Shown: positions 15,159 through 23,051, counted from the stretch's first letter. The stretch is DNA of 39,176 nucleotides from Candidatus Micrarchaeota archaeon CG1_02_55_22 (GCA_001871595.1 MNVH01000050.1:1-39176); one strand, 5' to 3'. Notes: a model not told the origin generated them from the sequence alone. Translations and numbers: made by a program.

Positions 15159-16010
15159 ATGGATGAAGAAAAAGCGGACTTGTCTGAGATAAAGCGGCGG
15201 ATTCAAGCCGCGCTGAAGGGTGGAGCCAACCTCGATGAGCGCGGGGAATTGACCTATTCGGCGCCTGGCGCGCCTGCCTCTGGTTCCGCGCCGGTCCCCG
15301 TTAAGGACGACCTCGCGCGGCTGAAGACCGGTATTCCCGGACTTGACGACCTGATTACCGGCGGCATTCCAAATGGTTCAGTAGTGTTGTTGTCGGGTGG
15401 GCCGGGTTGCGGTAAAACCATCCTGGCAACGCAATTCCTCTACAACGGGGCCGTTAAGTTCGACGAGCCCGGTTTATACATTTCCTTCGAGGAAGAGCCC
15501 GAGAGCATAATCAAGGCCGCTTCTCTATTCGGGTGGGATTTGGCTAAACTAGATACGCAAAATAAGCTCCGAATCGTCTTCAAGGACCCGTACGAGATAA
15601 AAGATTTCGCGAAAAGCCTGGCCGGCGAGCTGTATTATATGATTCAAGAGCTGGGCGCAAAACGAATAGTCTTCGACTCAATAACGTACTATGGGCTGAC
15701 CGTAGACAACCAATTCCAGCTGCGTAAAAACATTGCCGACCTCGCCAAGCGTTTACGCAAGATGGGCGTTACAACTCTTTTGATATCGGAAACGCCAGAA
15801 TCGCAAACCGAGGGTGCTAGAGCTTCAGTCGAACAATTCGTCGCTGATGGCGTCATACAACTACACAATTTCCTAATCAACGAGACACGCCAGCGCGCGA
15901 TAGAAATAGTTAAGCTGCGGAAGACTAACCACGACACATTCCTGCATCCCTACAAGATAACTTCTAAAGGAATAGAGGTCTACCCGCGCGAGCAAGTGTT
16001 CAAGGACTAA
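15159..16010 (+). CDS. KaiC-like RecA-superfamily ATPase (single domain)
   Basis: A 283-residue cytoplasmic ATPase. A ~50-residue charged, Pro/Ala-rich N-tail precedes the KaiC core. The core has TGIPGLDDLITGGIPNGS, Walker A GGPGCGKT (80-87), SFEEEPE with the tandem Glu pair (111-112) typical of active KaiC hydrolases, and RIVFDSITYYG as Walker B. One KaiC domain only, unlike the double-domain clock protein. It lies 50 bases after the pilus platform gene on the same strand. ArlH of the archaellum motor is a KaiC-like protein beside ArlI and ArlJ, so a regulatory role in this pilus is a reasonable inference, though the Glu pair suggests a hydrolysing enzyme. Its stop codon overlaps the end of the convergent pyruvate kinase gene by 4 bases. 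Confidence 0.85.
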   Translation: MDEEKADLSEIKRRIQAALKGGANLDERGELTYSAPGAPASGSAPVPVKDDLARLKTGIPGLDDLITGGIPNGSVVLLSGGPGCGKTILATQFLYNGAVKFDEPGLYISFEEEPESIIKAASLFGWDLAKLDTQNKLRIVFKDPYEIKDFAKSLAGELYYMIQELGAKRIVFDSITYYGLTVDNQFQLRKNIADLAKRLRKMGVTTLLISETPESQTEGARASVEQFVADGVIQLHNFLINETRQRAIEIVKLRKTNHDTFLHPYKITSKGIEVYPREQVFKD

Positions 16011-17419
16011 ATCCGGTGAATCTTGAGTAGGTTGGTGTTGCCAGGTTGGTTAAGGGGGATGCCCGCGGTAATGACGACCACGTCGCCCTTCTTTACTCGG
16101 CCGTTCCTTAACGCTGCGTTAACACTCTTCTTAACGAGGTCGTCGGTAGTAGTCGGCTTCTCCACTAGTTCGGGTGTGACTCCCCATAGCAGCACGAGCC
16201 GCCGGAGTTCGCGTTCGTTCGCGGTCGTGGCAATGATTGGGGTTGAAGGGCGATAGGATGAAATGTAGCGCGCCGTGTGCCCCGAACTTGTGTAGGTAAT
16301 AATTGCGCTTGCCTGCAAGTCCCGAGCGGTATACACGACTGATTTGCCTATTGCCTCTATTGGCTCGAGTCGCTCGCGAGTCTTCTCTACGCGGTCGTAA
16401 ACCATGAGCGATGACTCGGTTTTCAAGGCAATTCTGTCCATGGTTTCAACTGCGCGTATCGGGTAGTTGCCCGCAGCAGTCTCTGCCGAGAGCATTACTG
16501 CGTCTGCGCCATCCAGAATCGCGTTGGCCACGTCCGCGACCTCTGCCCGAGTGGGTTGGGGTGAATTAATCATTGATTCGAGCATTTGTGTAGCGATGAT
16601 GACTGGCTTGTTAGCTCTGTGGCACTTTAGTACTATCTGTTTCTGGGCGAGGGGTACGTCTTCGAAAGGCATTTGTACGCCTAAATCGCCGCGTGCCACC
16701 ATAACCCCGTCCGCAATCGCTATAATTTCGTCAATGTTCCTTAGCCCGAGCGGTTCCTCGATTTTAGCGATGATGCTCGCATCACAGCCGTTCTTGTCAA
16801 GACGTTTGCGGAACTCTTTGACATTGTCAGCGTTCTTCACGAAAGATTGGGCGACGTAATCGGGCTTTATTGACGCGGCAAACTTAATGTCAATAACGTC
16901 TTTTGCGGTAATGGACTCCAAGTCAAAGGAAACGCCGGGCACCGTGATGCCTTTGCGGTCTTTGAGCCGGCCGCCTATCACGACGTTGCATTCCGCGCCC
17001 CCTCGTCCGACAGAGATTACTTCGAGTTCAAGCGCGCCGTCATCTAGGTAGATGCGGTTGCCGGCTTGAATCTTCTTCAGGAAACCGGCCTGATCGACGG
17101 GAATGGTCTTGCCGTCGCCTTCGATGTTCTTTTCAGTGAGCGTAACACAAGTATTCTCGGAGAGGTTGACAAAACCGCCACGCATGCGGCCTACGCGCAT
17201 CTTCGGGCCGCGAATATCCACCAGTATTGCCACGAGCTTGCCTTGTTTGATCGCTGCAGCGCGGACTAGTTTGGCGCGGTTTGCTTGCTCCGCATGGCTG
17301 CCGTGGGACATGTTAAGCCTTGCCACGTTCATGCCCGTGGCTATCAGCTGCGCAATCCTTTCGGGGGATTCGCTTGCTGGCCCAATAGTACAAACTATTT
17401 TCGTTCTTCGCAGTTGCAT
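16007..17419 (-). CDS. pyk: pyruvate kinase
   Basis: Catalyses the last step of glycolysis, phosphoenolpyruvate plus ADP to pyruvate plus ATP. The 470-residue length is normal. The N-terminus RRTKIVCTIGPAS and NMSHGSH carry substrate and metal-site residues. IAKIEEPLGLRN supplies the catalytic Lys and metal-binding Glu, and ARGDLGVQMP and the IATQMLESMINSPQPTRAEVADVANAI region (split here by IA-TQM) are the family signature. A C-terminal allosteric domain is complete. The B domain (~65-160) is present. TATA-like AATAAAAG at 17445-17452 is about 28 nt before the ATG, so the mRNA is probably leaderless. The enzyme implies a working lower glycolysis. Confidence 0.96.
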   Translation of the reverse strand: MQLRRTKIVCTIGPASESPERIAQLIATGMNVARLNMSHGSHAEQANRAKLVRAAAIKQGKLVAILVDIRGPKMRVGRMRGGFVNLSENTCVTLTEKNIEGDGKTIPVDQAGFLKKIQAGNRIYLDDGALELEVISVGRGGAECNVVIGGRLKDRKGITVPGVSFDLESITAKDVIDIKFAASIKPDYVAQSFVKNADNVKEFRKRLDKNGCDASIIAKIEEPLGLRNIDEIIAIADGVMVARGDLGVQMPFEDVPLAQKQIVLKCHRANKPVIIATQMLESMINSPQPTRAEVADVANAILDGADAVMLSAETAAGNYPIRAVETMDRIALKTESSLMVYDRVEKTRERLEPIEAIGKSVVYTARDLQASAIITYTSSGHTARYISSYRPSTPIIATTANERELRRLVLLWGVTPELVEKPTTTDDLVKKSVNAALRNGRVKKGDVVVITAGIPLNQPGNTNLLKIHRI

Positions 17420-17444
17420 GAATATACCGTTAACGTTTGCTGAG

Positions 17445-17452
17445 AATAAAAG
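17445..17452 (-). promoter_or_regulatory. TATA box for pyruvate kinase
   Basis: CTTTTATT on the minus strand, centred about 29 nt upstream of the start codon. Confidence 0.5.
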
Positions 17453-17506
17453 AACTTGTTAAACAACAATAGGTCTAAACTTGAATTTAATGGTTTGCTT
17501 TTGTTT

Positions 17507-18115
17507 TTAAACTGCTGCAGAAAAAACTCCGGATTCTACTATCCAAAAGAAGATGAAGAACCAAGCGATGCGCAGCGTCCGGTTGCGGGCGAAGACAAGC
17601 AGGGGTGTGAGGAAGAGGTAGTATAGTACGAATGCGACAGGATACCACACTAGCGCGGCCAATAACCCTAACACGCCTTGTTTGCGCCGTAAATGTAGTG
17701 ACCTATCAAGAGAGTTCATGGACATGCGTAAGTCGTGCATGCTCGGCAGGGAGTATATTGCGAGCGAGAAAGCAAGCCACCATGAAATCAGTGCCCAAAC
17801 GCCGTAGCCATCGATTGCCGCTGTGATGAAGTAAAAAGCGAGTAGGTTGTTCAGGAAGAACGGTGCGAGGCTTATCAGCACGGCGCTGCTCGGCCTTACC
17901 CGGTGGTGCACTACTACGCCTCCTTTCGGGCTCCAGAACGTGACACCGTAAACCTTGCTGCCTAAGACGATGCACGCAAGGTAGTGCGCCAGCTCGTGGA
18001 GAATGAGGCCGGGAAAGAAAAGATAGTTGAAATTAACGCGCAAGGCCTTTGCAGGCACGTAGCCTGCAAATATATCCTCATCGCCGTGCGATTCAATGTC
18101 GGGCTCCGCGTTCAT
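17507..18115 (-). CDS. membrane zinc metalloprotease-like protein (HExxH, M50-like)
   Basis: A ~202-residue membrane protein. The ATG at 18115 is chosen over TTG 18175 because a TATA-like AAATTTAAG lies about 32 nt upstream and the longer frame would overlap the divergent nth start. The motif HELAHY (His40, Glu41, His44) sits at the start of a hydrophobic helix, with a PSMHDLR near residue 140 that could supply the third ligand Asp/His. Five or so membrane helices are visible. This resembles site-2-protease-type (M50) or DUF3267 families. Substrate unknown. The PDZ domain seen in many M50 proteases is absent. I am fairly sure about a zinc-dependent membrane protein, less about protease activity. 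Confidence 0.65.
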   Translation of the reverse strand: MNAEPDIESHGDEDIFAGYVPAKALRVNFNYLFFPGLILHELAHYLACIVLGSKVYGVTFWSPKGGVVVHHRVRPSSAVLISLAPFFLNNLLAFYFITAAIDGYGVWALISWWLAFSLAIYSLPSMHDLRMSMNSLDRSLHLRRKQGVLGLLAALVWYPVAFVLYYLFLTPLLVFARNRTLRIAWFFIFFWIVESGVFSAAV

Positions 18116-18142
18116 AATACTCTTAAAACATTCCGCGGGCGT

Positions 18143-18152
18143 GCTTAAATTT
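18143..18152. promoter_or_regulatory. shared bidirectional TATA box (HExxH protein / nth)
   Basis: GCTTAAATTT reads as a TATA element on both strands. It is centred about 27 nt before ATG 18175 (nth, leaderless) and about 32 nt before ATG 18115 on the minus strand. The two starts are only 59 bases apart. Confidence 0.55.
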
Positions 18153-18174
18153 GTTCTCACGGTAAAAGATTGCA

Positions 18175-18843
18175 ATGGATACCAAAACGCGTTTTGCGGT
18201 CCGCTCGCTCAAAACCTTGATAGCGTATTATTCTCGCCAGGGCTTGATATCGCACTTGGGCCGTGAAAGAAAGCGTTCAGGTAACGTGGCGTTCCGCGTG
18301 CTGATAGGAACGATTCTTTCGCATCGCACCAAGGACGAGCGCACCGAACTCGCATCGAAGGCCTTGCTTGCCAAGTATGCCACGCCGCAAGCTCTTTCCA
18401 AGGCATCGCTCGGCGAGGTGCGTCGTTTGATTAAGCCGGTGGGTTTCTACAACTCAAAGGCGCGTTACGTGGTTGAATGCAGCCGCGAGCTAGTAGAACG
18501 GTTCAGCGGCAGGATTCCGGACAATGTCAGCGACCTCGTCACTTTGACTGGCGTGGGGCGCAAGACTGCGGGGTGTGTAGTCGCCTACGCTTTCGGGAAG
18601 CCGGCAATCCCCGTCGATAGCCACGTGCACCAAGTAAGCAACCGCCTCGGCCTCGTCGAGACGAAGACGCCTTTGCAAACGGAACTAGCATTGGAATTAT
18701 TGTTGCCAAAACCCTTGTGGAAGGACGTCAACGAGGCGTTTGTCGTGCACGGACAAAACGTGTGCGTGCCAATTTCGCCCCATTGTAGCAAATGTCCCCT
18801 GCGTGGCAAGTGTCCGCGCACGGGTGTAGCCCATAGCCGCTAG
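18175..18843 (+). CDS. nth: endonuclease III (DNA glycosylase/AP lyase)
   Basis: Base-excision repair enzyme that removes oxidised pyrimidines and cleaves the abasic site. 222 residues, normal for the family. The helix-hairpin-helix has LTGVGRKTAG with catalytic Lys130, followed by catalytic Asp148 in VDSHVH. The four cluster cysteines C197-x6-C204-x2-C207-x5-C213 bind a 4Fe-4S cluster. The N-terminal ILSHRTKD region corresponds to the usual ILSQQTSD loop; the Gln is replaced by His, a variation seen in some archaeal enzymes as I recall. The start is leaderless. Confidence 0.95.
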   Translation: MDTKTRFAVRSLKTLIAYYSRQGLISHLGRERKRSGNVAFRVLIGTILSHRTKDERTELASKALLAKYATPQALSKASLGEVRRLIKPVGFYNSKARYVVECSRELVERFSGRIPDNVSDLVTLTGVGRKTAGCVVAYAFGKPAIPVDSHVHQVSNRLGLVETKTPLQTELALELLLPKPLWKDVNEAFVVHGQNVCVPISPHCSKCPLRGKCPRTGVAHSR

Positions 18844-18850
18844 CGGCAGG

Positions 18851-18858
18851 TTTTATAT
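18851..18858 (+). promoter_or_regulatory. TATA box for the 43-codon ORF
   Basis: TTTTATAT, centred about 26 nt before GTG 18881. It is one of the best TATA matches in the window and supports transcription of the small gene. Confidence 0.6.
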
Positions 18859-18880
18859 CCCTAATTCGCCTCAACCTTTC

Positions 18881-19012
18881 GTGGACACGCTTCAATACGC
18901 TTCGCTCGCGTCGCTTGTGCTAATAGCGTTGGCTTCGCTAGTGCTTTACCACCAGCATCGCACTGCGCGCAAGGCTGCCTCGCTATCGGCCAGGCAAGAT
19001 TTAGAGTTTTAG
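18881..19012 (+). CDS. small single-pass membrane protein (43 residues)
   Basis: GTG start, 43 codons, TAG stop. The sequence begins MDTLQYASLASLVLIALASL, a clean membrane helix (~residues 7-23), then a basic stretch (HQHRTARKA) and an acidic end (RQDLEF). A strong TATA box lies at the leaderless distance, and GC-ending codon use is like the neighbours. It overlaps the 3' end of the convergent coiled-coil gene by 12 bases. I do not know a family. The positive-inside rule predicts the C-terminus in the cytoplasm. Confidence 0.6.
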   Translation: MDTLQYASLASLVLIALASLVLYHQHRTARKAASLSARQDLEF

Positions 19013-19852
19013 CTCGCCGTCGACTGCTGCAAGGATTTGGAGTTCTTCGAAAGAAACCTTCTTTCCAGTCTTAAGTCTTTCCCGGATTTCGGTTGAACGC
19101 TCTTTTAGTGACGCGAGTTGTTCCGCGTGTGCCTTGCGTTCGGCCGCTTCTATTGCGCGGCGTTCGCCATCATCCTGTTCGCGTTCCTTCTTTTGCGCCT
19201 CACGCAATTCGTCGCCTAGCAACTCCCGCTTCTTTTCATGCTCTCCGAGCACGTCAAAGTTGGTAGTAATGCGTTCCCGTAGCGAGTCGGCTTTGCGCGA
19301 TAGCCCAACGATCTTTTCGTGGCTTGCTTCGGCCTCAGCGAATAAGGAATCGATTTTGGAGTCAAGCTCGCGTATTTCGTCCGAGAGCTTTCGCCTTGCA
19401 TCGTAGAGTTGGCCTACGTTCTTGCGTTTTTCGGTGTCGGCTTCGATTGCCGGCAGTTGCTGTCGCAAGCGCTTTATCTCGACGCCCATGGCTTTCTCCT
19501 TGTTTGGAGAGAGGCCTTCAGTCTGTTGTCTCCACTCCAGGCGTTCGAGTTGTTCGCGTATCTGACGCAGGCCCGGCGCCTCGTGGGCAGGAGGGCTTCC
19601 GGGTTTGGCATCGCCTGTTAGCGTCCTTATCTCGTCGCCTATCTTGCGTGCTTCCGTTACGAGCACGTGTTTTTTCTTTACCAGTTCGCGCGCTGCTGAA
19701 CTCTTTTCGCCTCGCTTGACCTTCTCCATTTTCAGGGAGTCAAGCGTCGACTTGAACGCCGAGATTAGTTCAGCGTTGGTGCGAGAGACCTTGCGGAGCT
19801 CGTCCGTTTCAGTCTTTTTGGCATCATAGAGTTCGCGCGTGTCGGTCGTCAA
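19001..19852 (-). CDS. archaeal coiled-coil protein (COG1340-like)
   Basis: A 283-residue, almost entirely helical and highly charged cytoplasmic protein. Long coiled coils cover ~1-75 and ~85-260, with a short Gly/Pro break near 80-90 (GDAKPGSPPAHEAPG). The C-terminal LKTGKKVSFEELQIL matches the end of the archaeal COG1340 family as I recall it. Its function is unknown in all archaea; roles in ribosome or chromosome organisation have only been guessed. The start overlaps the upstream histone-fold gene by 4 bases (ATGA type), so the two are one operon and may interact through their coiled coils. Confidence 0.7.
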   Translation of the reverse strand: MTTDTRELYDAKKTETDELRKVSRTNAELISAFKSTLDSLKMEKVKRGEKSSAARELVKKKHVLVTEARKIGDEIRTLTGDAKPGSPPAHEAPGLRQIREQLERLEWRQQTEGLSPNKEKAMGVEIKRLRQQLPAIEADTEKRKNVGQLYDARRKLSDEIRELDSKIDSLFAEAEASHEKIVGLSRKADSLRERITTNFDVLGEHEKKRELLGDELREAQKKEREQDDGERRAIEAAERKAHAEQLASLKERSTEIRERLKTGKKVSFEELQILAAVDGELKL

Positions 19853-20289
19853 TGTAATACTGACCCCGATTGTCCCGGCGTTTGTCGTGCTGCGCCCGGT
19901 AACTCTAGTTCTATTTCGGCGATTATCTCGTCGAGTTCAGCGCGTTGCTTTTCAAGCACTTTCTTGATGCGGATGATGCGCTTTTCGTTGAGGCTGATTT
20001 CGCGGTACTTGCGGCAAGCCGAGTTGAAGTGTTCTATTGAGAGCGTGTGATAGGGTTGCGCGTCCATATCACGGGAAATGTCGGCAAGGATTCCGCCCAA
20101 GAGTACATTGGCTGCCTCTTTGACGTCGCGTTTTATCTGGTGGTCGTTTTTGAGATTACTGCGGATGATGCGGACGACGCGGGCGTTCGGGAACGGCAGG
20201 TTTTCGGATTCGGCTTCTTCCTCGCTTACTTCTTCTTCGGCTGGTTCAATGTCTTGTGCCGGTATGTTCTCTGCCTGCTCGTCAACCAT
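19849..20289 (-). CDS. histone-fold protein with acidic N-tail and C-terminal coiled coil
   Basis: A 146-residue protein. Residues 1-30 are strongly acidic. Residues 31-98 look like an archaeal/NF-YB-type histone fold: LPFPNARVVRIIR corresponds to the LPIAPIGRIIK helix 1 of HMf-type histones, then VLLGGILADISRDMD for the long helix 2 and HTLSIEHFNSACRKY for the final loop-helix (usual RKTIKAEDIELA). Residues ~98-130 form a charged coiled coil. The fold call comes from motif order; several DNA-contact positions differ, and the acidic tail argues against a simple packaging histone. It is co-transcribed with the coiled-coil protein downstream. A TATA box lies 26 nt before the ATG. Confidence 0.6.
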   Translation of the reverse strand: MVDEQAENIPAQDIEPAEEEVSEEEAESENLPFPNARVVRIIRSNLKNDHQIKRDVKEAANVLLGGILADISRDMDAQPYHTLSIEHFNSACRKYREISLNEKRIIRIKKVLEKQRAELDEIIAEIELELPGAARQTPGQSGSVLH

Positions 20290-20596
20290 TTTTTACCCAC
20301 TCCCTACTAGATTATAACAAAGGGCGGCATCCTGACGCCGCTATGAATGTAGGGCGTGAAAATACTTAAAAACCATTCTTTAGCGACTTTTAACACCTTT
20401 GTAAGGTAGTAATTTAAGAGGAAAAAGTTCGGGTCAACGCTTTTAATAGTAGTATTATCATAATTATATTGCCACTTGGTTTTCCGGCGTTTTTTTGCGT
20501 TGTTTTTCCTTGACGGTATAAACGCGGCTTTATCGTGGTTTTAATACTTGTTCGGGCAAAGTAATTCTGTCGCAAGCTTATTCGGGTGATTCTGCA
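20290..20596. other. AT-rich intergenic region with divergent promoters
   Basis: 307 bases without a gene. Leftward TATA GTTATAAT (20312-20319) is followed outward by a GCGGC/GCCGC hairpin (20324-20341), which could be an operator. Rightward TATA TTTTAATA (20539-20546) fits the GlmU-like gene with a ~27-nt leader. Between them lie several more T-runs ending in TAA (near 20388 and 20440), three TTCGGG motifs (near 20428, 20551 and 20581) and the most AT-rich stretch of the window (20455-20470). No ORF or tRNA is seen. Confidence 0.5.
20312..20319 (-). promoter_or_regulatory. TATA box for the histone-fold/coiled-coil operon
   Basis: GTTATAAT on the minus strand, centred about 26 nt before the ATG at 20289; suggests a leaderless mRNA. 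Confidence 0.5.
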
Positions 20597-21820
20597 ATGA
20601 CCACTTTCGTCCTACTCAGTGCTGGAAAGGGCTCTAGGCTCTGGCCAATAACTGAGAAACAGCCCAAGACCATGGTCCGCGTGCTCGGCAAACCGATTCT
20701 CGAGTGGGCGGTAGAGGGCGCGCTTCCCTATGCCTCCAAGATAGTAGTAATCATCGGGCCGGACGGGGAAGATATACGTGAATACTTTTCTTCAAAGCCT
20801 TACGCGTCAAAGCTCGAGTTCGTAATACAATCGGAACAAAAGGGCACCGGGCACGCCGCGCTCACCGCCAAAGACGCAGTCAAAGGCGACGCGTTCGTCG
20901 TCATAAATGCGGACACGTTCTTCGACCCTTCGTTCTACGCTATTGCCGGTGCGCAGGCGGTCAAGGGCCCGTTCGTGGCCGGCAAATACGTCGAGGACGC
21001 CAGCCCGTACGGTTTGATTGAGTCCAAAGACGGGAATATCGCTAGATTGACTGAAAAGCCCCCGGCTCCTGTTCCCGGTCATATCTTTACCGGGTGCTAC
21101 GCCGCAGAGTCATCTTTCTTTGAATTGCTTGAACAGCTTAAGCCTTCACCGCGCGGCGAGCTCGAAGTAACCGACGCGCTCAACGAGTACGCGGAATCTC
21201 GTAGTGTGAAGATGCTCGACGTGGCCGGCTATTGGAACGACGTCGGCTATTATTGGAATTTTCTTGATACGAGCGCTTACGCGCTTGAAAACTTGATGGA
21301 TGAGGCGCGCGACGGCCAGATGGAAGACTTCGTCAATATAAACGGGAAACTCCATCTCGGTAAAGGCAGCGTCATACTCTCTGGAACGTACATTCAAGGG
21401 CCGGTTTTCATTGGTGAGAATTGCGTCGTCGGCCCCAACACTTACCTGCGCCCGGGCACGGTCCTAGAAGGAAACAACCACGTCGGCAACGGCACTGAGC
21501 TAAAGAACACTATACTAGGTTTAGGCTCAAACGTTCCCCATCTCTCGTATTTGGGCGATTCCATACTGTGTGAGGATGTCAACCTCGGTGCCGGCACCAC
21601 GGTAGCAAACCTGAAGTTCGACGACTCGACGGTTGAAGCCGAAATAAAGGGCAAGAAAGTCGACTCGCGCAAGCGAAAACTCGGCGCGGTAATCGGTTCA
21701 AACACCAAGGTCGGCATCAACTCGTCAATAAACTGCGGCGTGCTAATCGGTTCAGATTGCTGCATCTATCCCCACACCGTAGTTATGGCAAACGTCGAAA
21801 GCGGTTCAACGGTGAAGTAG
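20597..21820 (+). CDS. bifunctional sugar-1-phosphate nucleotidylyltransferase / acetyltransferase (GlmU-like)
   Basis: Makes a nucleotide sugar, most likely UDP-GlcNAc or a related UDP/dTDP-sugar, in the cytoplasm. 407 residues. The N-terminal nucleotidyltransferase (~1-235) has LLSAGKGSRLWPITEKQPKT and VINADTFFD, the nucleotide- and metal-binding motifs. The C-terminal half (~245-407) is a left-handed beta-helix of hexapeptide repeats (for example GPVFIGENCVVGPNTYLRPG and VIGSNTKVGINSSINCG). This is the layout of the archaeal enzymes ST0452 and MJ1101. ATG 20597 has GGTGAT 6 nt upstream. A phosphosugar mutase follows 1 base after the stop, so the pair forms two consecutive steps. Confidence 0.9.
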   Translation: MTTFVLLSAGKGSRLWPITEKQPKTMVRVLGKPILEWAVEGALPYASKIVVIIGPDGEDIREYFSSKPYASKLEFVIQSEQKGTGHAALTAKDAVKGDAFVVINADTFFDPSFYAIAGAQAVKGPFVAGKYVEDASPYGLIESKDGNIARLTEKPPAPVPGHIFTGCYAAESSFFELLEQLKPSPRGELEVTDALNEYAESRSVKMLDVAGYWNDVGYYWNFLDTSAYALENLMDEARDGQMEDFVNINGKLHLGKGSVILSGTYIQGPVFIGENCVVGPNTYLRPGTVLEGNNHVGNGTELKNTILGLGSNVPHLSYLGDSILCEDVNLGAGTTVANLKFDDSTVEAEIKGKKVDSRKRKLGAVIGSNTKVGINSSINCGVLIGSDCCIYPHTVVMANVESGSTVK

Positions 21821-21821
21821 C

Positions 21822-23051
21822 TTGGACGCAATGTTTCGCAAGTACGACGTTCGAGGAGTCTACGGCTCCGAAATAACGCCCGAGAAATTTGTCCGGCTTG
21901 GCGCGGCTCTAGGTTTGAGTGGCAAAGAGCTAGCATTAGGTAGAGATTACCGCGTACACAACGACGCGCTTGGCAAAGCCCTCTTAACGGGTTATTCGGG
22001 CACCGTGCTCGACGTCGGCGTCTGCCCAACGCCCGTTTTGGCATTCGCCGCCGAAAAACAGGGCGCCATGCTCACTGCCTCGCACAACCCGCCCGAATAC
22101 GCTGGCCTAAAGCTCTGCATCGAGCGCCACGAGGCTACGGTAACCGAAATGTTTTCCTTGTCCGAAGACTACGATTCGGCAGTGGTTGCGCCCACCACGC
22201 CTTGCGTGGAAGATGCTTCCGGGCTAATCCAAGACTACTGCGGTTCACTCCCGGCGTTCGAGGACGGTTTGTACGACTTGGGCGGGGGAGCCGCATGCGC
22301 GTTGCCTCAGAAAATCTTTCCACAAACGCTCTTTTCAAAACCCGACCCCTGGTTCGGGCACCACTCGCCCTTGCCTGAGGATGCTACGCTCGGTGCTCTC
22401 AAAGAAGCGACGCTCAAACGCGGCAAAGTCGGTTTTGCTTTTGACGGCGACGGAGACCGTATGATGGCGGTTGACGGTGGCAAAGTAGTCGACGGAGGCA
22501 TAGTTACCGCGTTTTTAGCGCAAAAGAAATTGAAAGCGAGTGAACGAGTCGTCGTCAACATAGACTTCCGCCAAGACGTAAAAGAATTTATCGAAGAATC
22601 CGGATTCAAGCTTACAATCTGTGCGGTCGGGATGAACTCCGTCTACGAGGCGGCCGTGCATACCCGTGCAAAGTTCGGCGCCGAACGCAACGGCCACTAC
22701 TTGTTCATGGATCACTTGCCTGCAAGCGACGGATTTTATCCTGCCGCGTTGCTTTCAAGCGAGAAGCCCGGCGTAATCGCTTCTTTCGCAGAACAGTTCA
22801 CCAATGAGTTCATCACCCAAACTCGTCGCACGAGCGCCGACCTTGCAGGGATAGCCGAGGCGTGCGTTGATGACGGCGCGGCAGTTGAAACAATTGACGG
22901 TGTGTGGGCGGACTACGGCGATTATGTCTTATTAATCCGTGCAAGCAACACCGAGCCTTTGATACGCATAAACAGCGAGGCGCGGACACGCGAGCTCGCG
23001 CTGGCGGGAATAAAGAAGGCGGACGAATTGATTGAGGCGTGCAAGAAATGA
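21822..23051 (+). CDS. phosphohexomutase (phosphomannomutase/phosphoglucosamine mutase family)
   Basis: Interconverts hexose-6- and -1-phosphates to feed the nucleotidyltransferase upstream. 409 residues, slightly short. Motifs in order: FRKYDVRGVYG, the phosphoserine loop TASHNPPEYAGLK, metal loop DGDGDR, sugar-selecting loop ERNGHY (in place of the usual GEMSGH or GEPSGH) and phosphate-binding RASNTEPLIRI. All four sites are present, so it should be active; substrate specificity cannot be read with confidence. TTG 21822 has GGTGA 6 nt upstream, while ATG 21831 would have poor spacing. The end overlaps a tiny gene (ATGA). Confidence 0.88.
   Translation: MDAMFRKYDVRGVYGSEITPEKFVRLGAALGLSGKELALGRDYRVHNDALGKALLTGYSGTVLDVGVCPTPVLAFAAEKQGAMLTASHNPPEYAGLKLCIERHEATVTEMFSLSEDYDSAVVAPTTPCVEDASGLIQDYCGSLPAFEDGLYDLGGGAACALPQKIFPQTLFSKPDPWFGHHSPLPEDATLGALKEATLKRGKVGFAFDGDGDRMMAVDGGKVVDGGIVTAFLAQKKLKASERVVVNIDFRQDVKEFIEESGFKLTICAVGMNSVYEAAVHTRAKFGAERNGHYLFMDHLPASDGFYPAALLSSEKPGVIASFAEQFTNEFITQTRRTSADLAGIAEACVDDGAAVETIDGVWADYGDYVLLIRASNTEPLIRINSEARTRELALAGIKKADELIEACKK

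Noticed and set aside
20290-20596. Replication origin
   Set aside because: No Orc1/Cdc6 gene nearby and no recognisable origin recognition box; kept only as a low-level observation.
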